A DNA stretch of 64,000 nucleotides, taken from assembly GCF_019649055.1 (NCBI RefSeq), contig NW_026570236.1:1674001-1738000 (forward strand), given 5' to 3'. Origin of the DNA: Paramacrobiotus metropolitanus. Its lineage: Eukaryota > Tardigrada > Eutardigrada > Parachela > Macrobiotidae. Both the position numbers and the translations under genes were made by a program. A model generated the notes under the pieces. It saw nothing but the letters and a program-made list of their open reading frames with translations, was not told where the DNA came from and searched no databases. This document shows positions 1-13,734 of the stretch, one piece after another; positions within the stretch are counted from its first letter, which is position 1; each line of letters starts with the position of its first letter.

Positions 1-3000
1 TTATTGGGATATGACCAGGAAGATACTTATTATTTCGTCCCCGGCCGATGAAAGCCGTTAAAACTGACACATACACGTATTTAGTGTGCGCAAACGGGGC
101 GTTCCCTTTGTTCCAGGATATATTAATGGGAACACACAAGGCAAATCACACCGCGGCGGTGTACGGAAATTGTTGACTTTTGTTGTATGCATGTAAGAGA
201 GGGACGGATCATGTATACATATATATGCACGTAACGCATTCCACCAACCGTAAATTGATGTGATGTTTACGTTTGCGGTGTGCCTCGGCGTTGACAGGCT
301 ATTTCGCGCCTCATTTCCGGTTTGGCTGACACCTTCAATATCCCGTTACGTAAGCAGAATGCGGTTTATATGACGTTCATAAATAAACGGCGACGGGGTA
401 TTATATTGTACTAAGTGTAGTTTGTATTTGCTATAGTTTAATTTCCTTCCCAGTTTTTTTGTACTGACTGCTTAAACTTTACATTTCAGCCTAATAGTAT
501 ACAAAGCATACATTATTAGTTTCCTAAAAAATTATCATAGACGTGTGTTACAACAAGCACCTGCACTTGAATATCCACTTTTGTTGAGATGCGCATTTCA
601 AAGTTGTATGGAGCGTATTTTTTGACTGCCTGTATGGTGGTTGGTTTATAAAACTGCACACCAATATGTTGCATTTTTCATTTTTGTCTTATTAATAAAT
701 ATTTAAATATTAATTTTCTCCTGAAAAGTTTTGCTTTGACTGTGTAGTCAGTCGTACAACGAACAGATACATGCCGTTAATTGCAGATGAAACAGCTGTG
801 GGGAAACCCACTGGAAAAAGGTCGTTACGACAATGTACCATTATCGTGGTACAAGGCCATAAAGCATTCTGCGCAAAACCAAAGAAAACATTCTAATCGT
901 TCGCGCGTCGCGTGTATGCAAATCGGATGATGAGATCGTATGGCAGTCATCGTACACACGTGCAACAGGAAAACGTGCTGTAAAAAATAGGTATAATGAT
1001 CCTGCGTTTGACGTCATTGCAATTAAATGTCCTCCTACGGATAACGGTATCCAGACGGTAATAAATGATTAATACGTAGTCGTGTCGAATTAACCGGTAT
1101 CTGAAAGTGAGGTCACTCACAAGGTGCTGGCACGGTATAGATTTGGTGTCATATAAATATTTTATTAATAATATAGTTAGTTAGAAAGCATGAGTTTATT
1201 AAGGCTCCAGTTATAATACTGGAAAGTGTGACAGTTGAATTACTCCATTTTGCATCGGAAAAATCGAAACCGGTTGCCTTAACAAAATGTAATTTTAAAT
1301 TGTTACTAAAAGATAATATCGAAACCAAATCTCATACTTTTGATGGGCTAACAAAACCTCACGAAATCATTATAATTACAAATGTTGGTTTTCTTTCTCC
1401 GGTTGTATGCCTGATTTGCAGCGGGCGCGCAACCAGTGCTGCATTATTAATATGTAATTATATATTTTTAAAAACATGTTCTTTCAGGATTTGATCAGTG
1501 CATTTGTACGTTGGACTCCTGCATTCATATCGACGGTAGTGCATTTTCCAATTTTTTTGCTGAATGAAAAAGAGTGGATGCGGTCTGATTGAATTAGAGG
1601 TGGGAAAATCACGAAGACACTTCCGTTACGGTGGATATGCGCACCGCAGCGAACCGTAGGCGTCACGCACTGCGCAGCCGGTCAACAAGGATTCCGTGCC
1701 GTTGCGGTGTACCTCGGGAGATGAATAACAAGAGTTGATTAGTTCGGCTTATAATCGGCAATGGGGATTCATGGGCACACATATGTGCACCGGTGACATG
1801 TACCCGGGCCAATCAACTAATACAACCCGCAATGCACACGCTATTTCGCCACCAGTATCCCTGACGCTCCATACTCAACGTCAATTATATCCTAGTACTG
1901 GTACTAGTGTTGATATATATCAAATGCTACGTCGCATATCATATGTTTCCACAAAAGTGTCAAAGTTTCTCGAAATTAATGATCCCATGTACCGCGTATA
2001 AGCTCGAAAAAAATTGACGGTAGTATTTACATATGCAAAACTGTTTGATACAATATTTTTTGATGTAAAAAATCTTATAAAGACCAACTAAATTTATGCA
2101 GATTTTGAAAAAAGAACTTCATTGGATAAAACGTTTGCGCATATTTCACAACAATGCTGCTTTTAATATTTTTAATAATCGCCTTTCGGTTATTGTTTCT
2201 TCAGGCTGTGTCCTATGCATGCGTAAATTCGACGTTACGTTGGACAAATTTGACCGGCAATTTGATTACATAAATTAGCTCGCTTCGCTGTCGTGTATTC
2301 CGAATAAAATAGGGCTCTGAAATAGCTTGATTTATTTTTTTATAAATCATTTCATGTTTATTGCTTATTGTATAGCAGAACTATTTTAATTTTAGTGAAA
2401 CAAAAATCGATATGGTTTCTGAACAGACAGTTAATGTGAGGAGGAGAAACACCGCCCTCCCAAAAAAACTCCTCTGGTGCGTGTACAGCTCAGGGTTCTA
2501 TCCCTAAATTATGCAGCTGTTGGTACCGTATGGTCATTGTATGCTCAGCTTACAGAGATCCTGCGTACTTTTTTCGGCGCATTTCAACCCCGTTTTCCGC
2601 CGGCGGCACTGCACTGGCCGGATATGCTTCCTGTCAGGGAACTTGACCGACAGGATAACCGGAAAACACAACCCGGTGCTAATTATGGAGTAGGGAACAT
2701 GACAGCTGGTAAATGGCGAATCTGCGATCGATTCCCAATACAACGCGTTCGCCGGCACCCGTCCATTACGGGATTACTCCGGCACCCCGGCGTATATCCA
2801 GAAAAATAATAGTGTTATATACCGCGCTACTGTGCATATATACATTATGTGTGTTTATCTGTGCTGAGCTCTTTAACCCATCATCAGTCAACTGGGTTGC
2901 GTTTATTTGCAAATCTCAATAATGCGTCTAATCGATTACAGCCGCTTATGCACAGTTATGATGATTAATAATTTCCCTGAGTTGCATTCGACATCACCCT

Positions 3001-6000
3001 CTTCCGCCCACCAATCGGTTGTGTGCGAAATGAACATCGACTGCAGTAAATAATGTACGGCATTTGCTACCAGTACAAATATGTACAGCTTAAAAAATTA
3101 CAGTGCTTAAATGAGACTGTATCAACGCTATCAAAAACCAATGAATATCACTTATATATGCATATTATTTGTGTAAGATTGACGTATATGCACAATAAAA
3201 TTTCAACAATAATATTATCATTTTACTTTAAAGTTTGAATATTTAAAAAGCTGAATAATATTGCGTATTGTAGGTACTTTAAGAATTTAAACTGGTCCCG
3301 GCGATCTGCCATCACAACAGCGACACCAATTTACATAGTCAAATGCTGCTTTGTAAAGAAAAATAGCACCACTAAACAACCTTACAACTACCGACTCTGT
3401 ACTTGCCTCGACCCTGAAAATATAGTTGAACGAATGGTATCAGGGAATTTCTCTCTAAAGGGAATTATGTACGTAGAGGTTAGGAAATGCTGTTATGTGC
3501 TCGACACACACAAAACATAATGTTATTATTATTACGCATTTATTATTATTACTATTATTCTGCAAATCACGTGAGTCAGGTATTAAGGGCAATGGAATTG
3601 CCGTGTAATATATCATCCCATCCAGAGAATCCGGCGATAGCCACTTGTAGAGCCAATTTAATCAAATTACCCGCTGATGCTGCATATTCAATCAGCAGTG
3701 TATGTCTGATATCATACAGTATGCCGGCTGCCCGTATCGTGCATCAATTATTTACACAGGCTCTTGCCAAGCGTTGTACCGTACTTGACATCCATGAATT
3801 ATGTAACGCTCTCACTTTGAACATGCTTTTTTGGATTTGTACAATACTCACGCTGCATACCAGCTTCCACTAAAACCCTTTTTTAATGCATGGAGCATGA
3901 CAGTGGACACCATTCACATGACTAAAAAAAACGCTACGCGCTAAACAAAAGTTTAACCTATGTAATACAGTAAGCTCGGCTTAAAATCCCCAAATTTTAT
4001 CACAGATTTTTAATGTTTTCCATATGATTGTGAAATTTTTACTAACGCAAGGACAATAAATAAAATTTGTATGCATATGAAAACCAATTTTGTGGAGATT
4101 TTCATTAGAGTAGTACACTTTTATTTCAAGGAATTGATAACGTGCATGCGTGACTAGCATACAGTAGAAATACGTGAATACTGATATATCTGGTAAATAT
4201 TTGCAGTACCGGAAACCGAAATTTTATTTGCCTTTAAAATTAGCAGAAATGTGCTGCAGAACGACGTGTCAAATGTAGCACAGGGAAGTCAAGAGTATTT
4301 CAGTTGAGCTTAAGAGCGACTTAGAGCGTTAAAAAACTCGCATGTTAAGCTGGCGCCTGCTCCAGCGTGCACGGGAATATATGACAATGTCATCTGATCC
4401 CGTTTTGGACTTAAGTGGATTACATCCAAGACAAAGCAGCCAGGCCAGTATACAGCCAATTGACTTTCAATAAAAACCAGCTGGGCCAGTTACGCTGCGC
4501 GGCGCGGTGTGTGCGGACACTTTCTTAAGACACACATATTATATGCAATAGGCAGTTCCCTATCCCCATCGTAAATTGCTACACACAACGTTAAACGCCG
4601 TCAATCTCTGGGCATTTAAACAAACGTTCCCCGAAACGGCTCAATTTAACTCGGGCGCGCATATATGCAGTGCAGCACAGCGGAAGCGGCCAGTTAGTTG
4701 TCGGCTGCTGGGGATGTTTCTAATTAATCAGTATTATCGTGAACTTTGAAGATGGTGGTTTAGTATCCGGTTGCCGGAAGACGGTGTTAATGTATCTACG
4801 GGACATATTCAGGCCGCTGCCCTGCTGCACCGGAAGCCGGCAGTGGCCTAGGGAACAAGATGGCAACTCCGCGTTTAAATACACGGCGTGTATGTATGTA
4901 TATGCCCCGTCGCTTACCGGATAGCATGACTGTGTCCAAACATTCCCGATAACCCATGGGAATGCGCCAAGGAAATGGAAAGAAAATTATAATAAATAAT
5001 CGCGACAAACTCAATTCCGTAGACGTATACGGATTGCAGGAAAGAGGGGCTGTTTTGAAAAATGCTGCCGGCGATTGGAGAAATTAAAAGCCAAGTGGAA
5101 AATAAACACCAGAATGGAAGCGATGGCTCAATGTATCATAACATTCAGGCGTACATAATAAATTGCAATTCTGGATGAATTATAAGCCAATTTGTTATGG
5201 CAATAAAAAATATTTTTATTACGGTAACTGGGTCACAGAATTATTCTCGGCTATTTTACAGGGCTGCGAAATCATGCCGGACGGATTACAGAAAAATCCA
5301 CCACAAGTAATCTGCTTGTTTATTACGTAAACCGATCATATAAAAACCAGAAAACTAATCTGTCTCGCTTACCGTGATCCCCATCCATACTATGATTAAT
5401 GTTCGTTGAATTTACAAATCACAATTTCCGGATGTCAACATGCGGGCGAATTCCAGTATAATACACAATCATCGTTCAACGTTAATATGCACGTAAGTAA
5501 AAATTGCTTCACAGAGATTAATATCGATGACAAGCGCGAACAATAGCTAAAGTTTACACGGCAACAATGTGTACGGATCGGATCAATGCAACCTCATGTA
5601 AACACCGCACATCCAGGTGCAAAACGGGGAGAATAAACACGGAGGGAATCTCCCGGTCGGTCCGGAATTCACTGTACTGTCTCCCGCCGCCACCGCCGCC
5701 GTGCCAGATCAGCGTTTAAACGAGGACGTCACCGAAAAATGTTCAGGTGTGGCCTGTCAAAACCGGCCAACGCTCGTATAATATAACCGGGAGAGAGGAG
5801 AGTGACACTATTGTAAAAACGCCGGGAATGACAATTAAGCGCCGATGCCGGTCTATAGATAAATCGCATCCCAGATCAATAACATATACAGGAGCACCCA
5901 AGAGCATCAATATATATATCGGTGTGTATATATACCGTTTTTCGTAAATGCGGGATAAGTGCTGCTACTGCTGTATGAAGGGAAAAGCACAACACGGCGC

Positions 6001-7080
6001 ATGATATACCCGCAACAATGGCGACTACTGCGCATTCACCGCCCAACCGCCGCCGGTAAAAAACGCCGCCCAAACACATGTGGATGCGCGCGCGCGGATG
6101 TTTTGTATGGCAGGGATGTTGAGCCTGCCTGGCCTCCCCATGTACAGGTCGATAATCCGGGAAATGGATATGTAATACGCCACATTGCCGGATACCGGGA
6201 CCAATCTGTTCGACTGAACTGGTTCGGTTTCCGGGGGGACGATTGCTGCGCGATCGGATCTGTATATGGCGGATAAAATTGTACTGCCAGTTTCCGATGC
6301 CGCTTTTGAAACAATTATGCCGGACAATTACATTCCACTCTAGAAGACCGATACTAATATCTACGACGCGTGTAATTATTTGTTGCTCCATCAAATGTAC
6401 AACTGCAGTTGTGCTGCATTCAGAAAGTTCATGAGTATTGATCAGACGGAAAAATATATTTTCAATTCCATTTAAGCACTCGTAATCAATAAGGCAATAC
6501 GACAAAAGTCTTAGTTTTTGCTGATATGTATGTCGTTGACATTTGAGTGTCTGCTTCGATTGTAATTTAGTAGATCATGGAAAGGTCAGTTTTAAAGCTG
6601 CGGATTCTATGGTTTCGCAATTACTGGATATCAATAGTTTCTACAATAACAACCATCTTATACAGATAGTTCCAGCAGAAACGCAATGAACGTCTCGCTT
6701 ATACAAAGTCGAAACTAACAAGCAAGACTTAGTAGTATGGAAAATTGAGCTCATTTTGTACGGTAAATTGGATTTGTGGGAGCTGCTTATTATGCGATCC
6801 TACTTTTCCTGTGCACATGACTGATTAAACACTTAGTCAACCCGAAATCTCGGCCAATCTGCTTGCTCAACTGAAGCTGCCTGAATTGCTCATTTAATAA
6901 TTGTACAGCTGTACGTACTGCTGCCACAGAAGTGCTTCGTAAATATTTCACGGAATATGTACGTAGTAATCTTCTGTCCTTGTGAATACATAGTATGATC
7001 TACTGTAATTTAAATCTACTGTTCAGATAGTTTAGAAGAATAGGTTTCTTAACGAGGACGATCGCCTGATAAATGTGACC
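1..7080. other. Region without a recognisable gene
   Basis: I see no ORF with family resemblance, no exon chain with matching phases and no RNA gene here. The longest open frame is a 209-codon minus-strand frame at 5876-6505. It has the composition of a chance ORF (rich in Cys, His, Ile and Arg, no motif) and is overlapped by two other open frames on the same strand, so I did not call it. The stretch may be intergenic or a long intron or 5' region of a gene outside the window. Confidence 0.5.
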
Positions 7081-7542
7081 TTTGGGACGACCTCCAGGAA
7101 CTGGTGTCACTAATGACTGCTTGTGGTGATTTATATTTCATAATAACTCTGTCATTCAGTTATACCAAGTTACGCTGAATCTGGTAAACGTAAAATTAGT
7201 AATACATTCACAAAACCATCCAAAAATAAAGACCGAAACAAATTATGCAAATGCAGACGAACATCTCGTAAGGCAGCTATTTGCCAAGTGGCTCTTGCCA
7301 GTGTAACTTGACTTATTTATCTTACCATTAGCTAGTTGTTTACCATGGTCATGCTTATTGTAAATCGCTGAAAGTAACTCAAAGAGAAGAAAATTACAAA
7401 AAAAAACAGACGTGAATGTAATAATGCTAAAATGTAGAGCGCGGGCTTATTACATTTTCAGCCATACTACTGCAAAAACCTGGGTGCCCCAAACTCATCA
7501 ACATCTACGGTATACCACGCGTTGGGCAATTATGTAAAAGCA

Positions 7543-10500
7543 TCAGCGGCTGTTGGATGTAACAAGTTCGTCCCGATATTGAAGAAATGGTTGCATCTGT
7601 GCTGATGCCTCCTTTTGCCTTTCCAGTCGCCTGGCCATCTCATGGGTGACCTTCGATTCCCGTCCACAAATCTTGGCATAGATCATCAGGGCTTCTTTTA
7701 CGTAATCGACTCCCGCCGAAACCGCTTGCGCTATCAATGGAATCACACGGAGCTTTTCTTCCCGTGTAGTGTGCGTACCCTGCTCAAAAGACCAATGCAA
7801 CCATTTTCTTGAGCAGTACGCGGCGTTCCACAGATACTCGGCGCGCTCCACATTGTACTTCGGATAGACCTTGCTACAACCCAAGAAAACACTTATGTAC
7901 AACTTGCGAGCCGTTTTGGTTTTAAAAGTTAGTCACTATAATTACCGACAGACAAATTAATCTCTGTTTATTCTTAAAGAGACGTTTGAAAGATTGCGCA
8001 CCCTTTGCTAGCCAAAGAAAATTATTGTATTTGAGAATAGAGAAGCAGTTTTTGTAACAGAGTAAGAGAAAACGTACCGTAAGCAAACGATGAGTTCCTG
8101 GAAGAGCTTACATGCCTCTTCGTATCGCTGGCTATCCTGATAGTATTCCGCCACGCACCTACCGCAGGCGTAGCGCAGATGGGCATCTGGCTGCAAAACG
8201 TTCAAACTTTCCAGCTCTTTAAAAATGGTCATTTTGTTGATCTCCATCGACTGATAATTCATATTGTCTTCCGTTGGCACACAAGTTTGCAGAAGTGCTT
8301 GGTTTTTGGCCATAAACTTCTTAAATTTGTGCAAATTTCCGGCGCTAACCACACCGCATTGTGAACAGGGAAGCAATGCACGCTCGTCGCTCGGAATACG
8401 CTCTGTACACCCATCGGTGACACATTTCAGAGGATTGATATCAGCATCCTTGCAAATATACGAGTAACAATAATCAATTAAACAATTATACAGCAACGGC
8501 ATTACTTGTGTACGCATGTCATTTGCGATTTCTTACAAATTCTTCGGTGCATTTACGGCAGTTACACTCTCGCCCGTACTCCTCCCCAAAAAGATATTGC
8601 CTCTGTTTTAGCGGATAAAACATAGTGCAACATAAAGATCTCGAGCTGCGCAGTCGTGTCTGAAAGCAAAGTAAATAATCAAGCTCATAAAAAAACGATT
8701 CCTCAGCAGCCGAATACTGTCAGTCACTAAAGGTCACCCAGATACTAGATAGCCAATCGGCATCGAAATTACATACCTGAAGTACGCCGGTAAAATCCGG
8801 GATATCATCGCTTGCTTGCAGTCGCACTTGCCGGCCACGAAACATGACGATTACATTGTGGTCGGAACAGACTGTCTCCATTGCTCCTTTGGGCACGCAC
8901 GGATACAGACCGATACCGAAGAACGTAGGCACATCTTCGGTGCAATTAGTAATCGGCAGTTGATTGTTCATGACCCGGCTGAAAATGTCCTTGATCTCCG
9001 CTGTGGGAAGGACTGTCTGGCCCTCGAAAACGTCTGCCACCAGTTGCTTGAAGAACGTCTCATCAATGATATCCTTAACACTGTAACCAGCAAATAATAG
9101 TACAATACAGTTTAACAAAGATTTACATTGCAGAGTCGAGCGGAAAATGCTGCATACAGCTGCTCCAGCCGCTTGTTATCCGCATCGTATGGAAATAATT
9201 GCAGGATATCTTTGTCTGACTTTTTCTCCTTCCTCGCAGAAGCATTCTTCTTATTCGTTTCCTATAAGAGCGAGCAAGTTTAAAGTAACGCAACTATGTC
9301 TACTTCAGGAAACCGAAACGTATCAAGAGACCGCTTCGGCTACTCTGGTTATTTGATTCATAAATGCCAAACCAGTGTAAATTTTGGCTTTCATTAGTTT
9401 CATAACGCTCAAGTTTTCACTTTTTTACGAGATATTCAACAGGTCTCCTACAGGGGAGATATGGTGATTAGGCAAACAAAGGAATGAGAGTTATACAAAT
9501 GAATTTTAAGATGTTCTACAAAGCAAAACATATATCACGTTTTTAGTATTCAGTGGACAGTGATGTACGCACTACACATATCAATTCTGGCGTGATTACT
9601 TGTAACCGTCATCCTTAATACCTGAATTTTTTGGATAATTTTCAGCAGGAGTACCATACGCATGCCGATAAGGGTGTCTTCGCCTTGTACTCCCGTGGTG
9701 TGCCTTTTTCATTTGCTCCAGTTCAGCAGTTTGTGCTGATCCGGGTTCAATGTCGTTCTTTACCTTCAGGATGCGTTTTAACAATGCACATTCCACTTTA
9801 TGTTCTTTCCTCCAATCTGTTCGCTGGAGAAAAATATGGTATGCAGTAATAGGTCAGGGCTGTTATCGAGTGTTTCAACTGCTGTACGGCACCAGCGTCA
9901 GATTATTAGTAAAATTATTCTTCTATTACCATTACGGTTAAATTAGCTTCACCGTAAAAGGCGTTATCAGAAATTTCAAGTTTTAGAATAGGTTTTTAGA
10001 TTTGCAAAAAGTTCTTTTTGTCGTCCCGTCAGAAGTAGTTTTCCGACGTCATAGATTTCAGACATACCGTATTTTTCGAATTAGAAGCCCTGGGCTTCTA
10101 AATTTTCAAAGGTGCACGGGGTGAGGCTTATACCGCAGAGGAGGCTTATATTGCGGGGGAGGCTTTTAAATTTTCGAAGCCTTTAAACTAGCGTTATTTA
10201 ACTATGCACCGTATATGAAGAGAGGACTCCAATGCGGAGGAGGCTACTAAATTTTTGAACTAATGTGGGGGGAGGCTTATACGATAGAGGAGGTTTCAAT
10301 TTTGGAGGAGGCGTTAAATTCAAAAAATATGGTATACGGGTCAACATACCTGGCAGCTGACACTGCAGTATCGGTGTAGTTGGCACTGTTGACATCGAGG
10401 CAGATTCGGTGCCGGCTTGAAACAACCGGCACAAAAACTCTCGTAACGCGACCACTCAAACGACCACACCCAGGGTTCGCCCTCTACAATAATATCCCCA

Positions 10501-10565
10501 GCATACACCATCTTGGACGTCCTCCCTTTCGTCGTCTTCATTGAATGATGAGACATTTTTAGCAT
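7543..10565 (-). CDS. SMYD-like MYND/SET-domain protein, copy 1 (7 exons)
   Basis: Seven exons with consensus splice sites and matching phases: 10350-10565, 9622-9823, 9158-9261, 8777-9080, 8537-8659, 8078-8448 and 7543-7873, giving about 549 residues. Exon 1 and the start of exon 2 hold a complete MYND zinc finger (Cys 45, 48, 58, 61, 67, 71, then His and Cys near 80 and 84). Exon 4 holds the end of a SET domain (GLYP, RGRQVRL), exon 5 the post-SET cysteines (CNCRKC), and exons 6-7 the helical C-terminal domain of SMYD proteins. SMYD proteins are usually lysine methyltransferases of histone or cytoplasmic targets. Here the usual NHSC motif after GLYP reads ETVCSDHN, so cofactor binding is doubtful. 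Exon 2 is 202 nt where the paralogue has 201; the extra base near 9680 shifts the frame, so this copy may be a pseudogene or contain an assembly error. The ATG at 10565 is the first in frame; 10556 is also possible. Confidence 0.85.
9976..10335. repeat. GGAGGCTTATA-type minisatellite in SMYD copy 1 intron 1
   Basis: Inside the intron between the MYND exon (10350-10565) and exon 2 (ending 9823), the plus strand carries about seven degenerate copies of a GGAGGCTTATA-like unit between about 10117 and 10315, separated by AT-rich spacers. The copies lie 18-40 bp apart. This expansion is absent from copy 2, which lacks that part of the gene. No function is visible. Confidence 0.6.
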
Positions 10566-11821
10566 TTAAATTATCCGCACCCGGAGTGGAGTGATGTTAA
10601 AACCCAGAATATTACGAGTCTATAAAATGAATATGAGTCTATAAAATATACGACAGTTGCTTATGTACGGTACCGATTGCATGCGAAATCGCTTGATTAC
10701 ATCGAGTAGTGCATATACAGAGTCTGTATGCACTACGGTAGAGTACTTACTAACAGTGCAAACTGCAAAGCGCAATGGGAAAAAACTATCAATCTGTATC
10801 TGTACTGTAGAAAAATATATGCCAATGGCCAGAGTTTGGACAATAATGAAAAGAAATAAACAATACCGAATACGGAACTGTTTTTTGTCGAGGACATACC
10901 CGATTGAATTTGCCAAGGACTGGAATCTACCATGCCGGTTAATTATGAATTCGAATTTAAAAAAAACCTTGCCCTGCTGCCAAAGTGCTGCGCATGTGCA
11001 TTGCATCCAGTATTAGTGCGTGTATGACATGAGGTCAATGAGACGATTATAAAATTGTGAATTTGTATTTGTATGATAACATTAGCAATTTCTTTATGAT
11101 TCTGGCCCAATAAAAAAGTGCTGGAGCTTTGGGTTTATGCGCATCCAGTCAAGTACATAATGACTGTTATGAACAAATACCGTAAGAGTACAGTATACAC
11201 CATGCCAGTTACGACTTACGAATACTACCGGCATCTGGAGAGCTGAAATACTTAACATTTTGTAACAGTTTCGTTAGTTAATAAGAAACACTGCATGTGT
11301 TCTTTTGACTTAGAAAAGCTGTACAAACGCGAATTTGTCACAAGCACCCCGTTATGCAGCGCACAGAAGCGCCTACCGGTCAGTCTAACTGGACTTGTTT
11401 CTTTTTTATGATACTCATAATAAAATTAATGCGAACGTCGGTATTCTTTCTTGGTCTGGTTTCTTGGATCCGAACAAACATTTGCACTGCAGATTTTGCC
11501 GTATATATCTCTCACATTCTTAATTACTGTTGCATAATTAAAAGAGTTACGTTAAGTTTTATTATAATGCAGTGCAGTTACATCACGATTTTTAATCATA
11601 CTTAATAGCGTTTTCAAGAAAAGTTATTACTAACTAAATGCCGCAAAATTCTGAAGCAAACAAGCAATTGAAACAACACACAAATTGCTTAGAAAATGAG
11701 ACCAAAAACCTACTGACAATAAGTACATGAAACTGAGTATACTAAGTACTAGAACATAAATATAAAACCAAGACACTTGCATGCACAACATTTACGTATT
11801 TTCACACCAGACCATGCCATA
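10566..11821. other. Intergenic stretch upstream of SMYD copy 1
   Basis: No gene recognised. Two open frames overlap on opposite strands at 10620-11016, but neither has a motif. The part just above 10565 presumably holds the promoter and 5' UTR of SMYD copy 1. I found no clear TATA box. Confidence 0.4.
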
Positions 11822-12382
11822 TCAACCGTTGTCCCAGGGATCACGGTCGATAGGCTTTGGCGCCATTATATTACCAAGGAAGTCAGCGGCTTCCAACTGT
11901 TGCCTGTCTTCAGTGGAGACCGGCTGTTGGTACTTCAGGGCTTCCGCATTCTGCAGCCGCTGAGCCTCGTTCCGACGCAGCTGGAATGCTCGGCGTATCT
12001 CCTGAATCCGCGGCGTGTTGGTTTCATTGGCGGCGGCTTGGGCATCCAAATAGCTTTGAATCGTCGCCTCATTCTCTAGCTGCTTCTGGAAGTTATGCCG
12101 GTCCCTGGCCTCCCGCTGTCTGGCAAGTTCTTGTTCGACGTCGTCGCGGATCTGCTGCATGGTTTTCGGTGGCAAACGGTACAGGGGAATGGCGCCGGTA
12201 ATGTACTGTCGCAGCAAGAATTCCGCGGAAAAATGCGGATTCGGTGCACCGTTGATGTAAATGTCATCCAAGAATGTTAACGAGTTGCCGGTTGCTGCTG
12301 CTGTCCTGTCGAAGGAAGCGGTCCAAACTAGAAGTGTGGTGGCCACAACACTCATTAATCCGCTAATTGTAACTTCTGCCAT
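11822..12382 (-). CDS. Small secreted coiled protein, MQQ family member 1
   Basis: Single-exon ORF of 186 codons starting at ATG 12382. Residues 8-22 form a hydrophobic stretch followed by Ala/Thr-rich sequence, as in a signal peptide, so the product is probably secreted. The mature part contains a conserved block (LRQYITGAIPLYRLPP then MQQIRDDV) and a charged Glu/Arg/Gln helix (QKQLENEATIQ, then LQNAEALKYQQP). The same blocks occur in the plus-strand ORF at 40342-40857, and the MQQ[IL]R core also occurs in the interrupted gene at 37401-39498, so the three form a local paralogue family. I do not recognise the family and see no catalytic motif. The ORF looks intact. Confidence 0.75.
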   Translation of the reverse strand: MAEVTISGLMSVVATTLLVWTASFDRTAAATGNSLTFLDDIYINGAPNPHFSAEFLLRQYITGAIPLYRLPPKTMQQIRDDVEQELARQREARDRHNFQKQLENEATIQSYLDAQAAANETNTPRIQEIRRAFQLRRNEAQRLQNAEALKYQQPVSTEDRQQLEAADFLGNIMAPKPIDRDPWDNG

Positions 12383-12865
12383 TGTAGCGATAATTTTCCA
12401 ATCAGTTACGAGATTTACAGAATTACATACTAGGATCGCTGTACTAACTATTAGACCGAATACAGTAAGCAGTAAAAATATCGTTGTCCTATCATTCAGC
12501 TCACAGTGAATAAAAAATACTGAATTACCGTTCTACGGATTATATCTGCCGAGCTGTTTATGTAGTCAAGCGCTTATACGATGACTGCATTGCGCAAGCG
12601 ATCATTGGAAACTCGTTGTATATGTGTGAGCTACAAATAATGAAAAAGTGGAAAAGAAGCCGTACGTATCCCGTTATCCGCGCACGTTGTTCAAGGTGCA
12701 ATTGACTACAAAGGACCGTCAGGAAAAAGTCAGGACCGGACCAGTTGTGCAAGCGGGGTTTTTAATCGGTCGTATCGGGCCTATTGGCCAGCGTCAGTTA
12801 TTTTCGAGTCGAGTTATTTATAAAACCAGGGCGCTATCCACTGGAAACCGAGATACGGCTGAAAA
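12383..12865. other. Short intergenic region
   Basis: No gene recognised between the secreted-protein start and the tRNA-like sequence. It presumably includes the promoter of the secreted-protein gene. Confidence 0.4.
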
Positions 12866-12938
12866 GGCGCCGATGGGGGAATCGAACCCCGGCTACGTCG
12901 TTAGATCCGCGTAGGCAGTACCACTGCACCACGGCGCA
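12866..12938 (-). tRNA. tRNA-like sequence, probably not a standard tRNA
   Basis: Read on the minus strand, 73 nt contain a good A box (TGGTGCAGTGG) and B box (GGTTCGATTCC) at tRNA spacing. The two ends can pair over about six bases (GCGCCG with CGGCGC). The T arm has a four-pair GC stem. The anticodon arm does not fold normally: the obvious CTACG/CGTAG stem leaves a 12-nt loop, and counting by length puts no T at position 33. I therefore cannot assign an anticodon. It could be a decayed tRNA, a tRNA with an unusual insertion, or a tRNA-derived SINE head. Confidence 0.4.
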
Positions 12939-13249
12939 ATACGTTGAAATCATTTGAAAGATTTTGTCGCTGTACGTGAGCCGCTTCTCTCCTCACAATG
13001 CACAACGAATCCGGATGTAAACGTTAAAATGTAAAGTTTTGACGCTTTTGTCAAGATAATGTCAGTATTGTACTGTACCGAATAATGAATTGGTGCTGGA
13101 AAAAAATTTTTGCTGCATTATGCTTGCTGTGTACCTTTATATTATTGAAACAGGTACTCGCAGGCCGTATTAAAAGTACTAGTTACTACTTTAACCGACA
13201 ATACCCACCAGTTTGCATTAAGATCTGCAGCACAGATCCCGAACATAAA

Positions 13250-13734
13250 TCATAAATCCACACGATCAGAAACTTTTCGTATTACATACGGTAAATTGCG
13301 GCAGTAATGTTTTGGTAGAAGAGCGGCACAGACGGCTAAACATTCTGTCCATGAGTTCACGTAGGTGGAAATTTCACAAAGCACAAGTTGAGAAGCTTCG
13401 AATTTTACGGCGGTAACTAAATTGTCCTCGTGCGAAATCTTTGTTGCCGATAAATTGCGATAATTAGCACACCGTGTTTTAAGTACCAGGGAATCTCTTA
13501 TCATCTTCTCTTGACTAGCCAAAATAAAAATTAAAAAATACACAAACAAAACAACCAAAAAAATGTGTGCACAGATCGAGAGTGTGAAGAAAGTTCAAGA
13601 AACATTTCATGACACAGATCGAGACTGTGAAGAAACATTTAGGCAAGATAAAAACCAATAAAAAGCCAAAACGATAATATGTGAAACAAGCCCAAATTTT
13701 CTAATCCACGTGATACAAAACGTGTAGAAAGCAG
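13250..13734 (-). pseudogene. Duplicated 3' flank of the PDZ/PH gene, left half
   Basis: This stretch is similar to 47355-47800, which lies just past the last exon of the PDZ/PH gene. Shared landmarks in order include the TTGACTAGCCAAA block, a GTGTGCAC block, the GTGTGAAGAAACATTTAG block and AAAAGCCAAAA. It ends exactly at the retrotransposon, with the sequence ...GCAG as the left target-site copy. The continuation is at 31659. No coding sequence lies in this half. The copy has extra material (a repeated GTGTGAAGAAA segment) compared with the parent. Confidence 0.75.

Noticed and set aside
5876-6505. 209-codon open frame on the minus strand
   Set aside because: No motif or domain, composition of a chance ORF, and two other long frames overlap it on the same strand.
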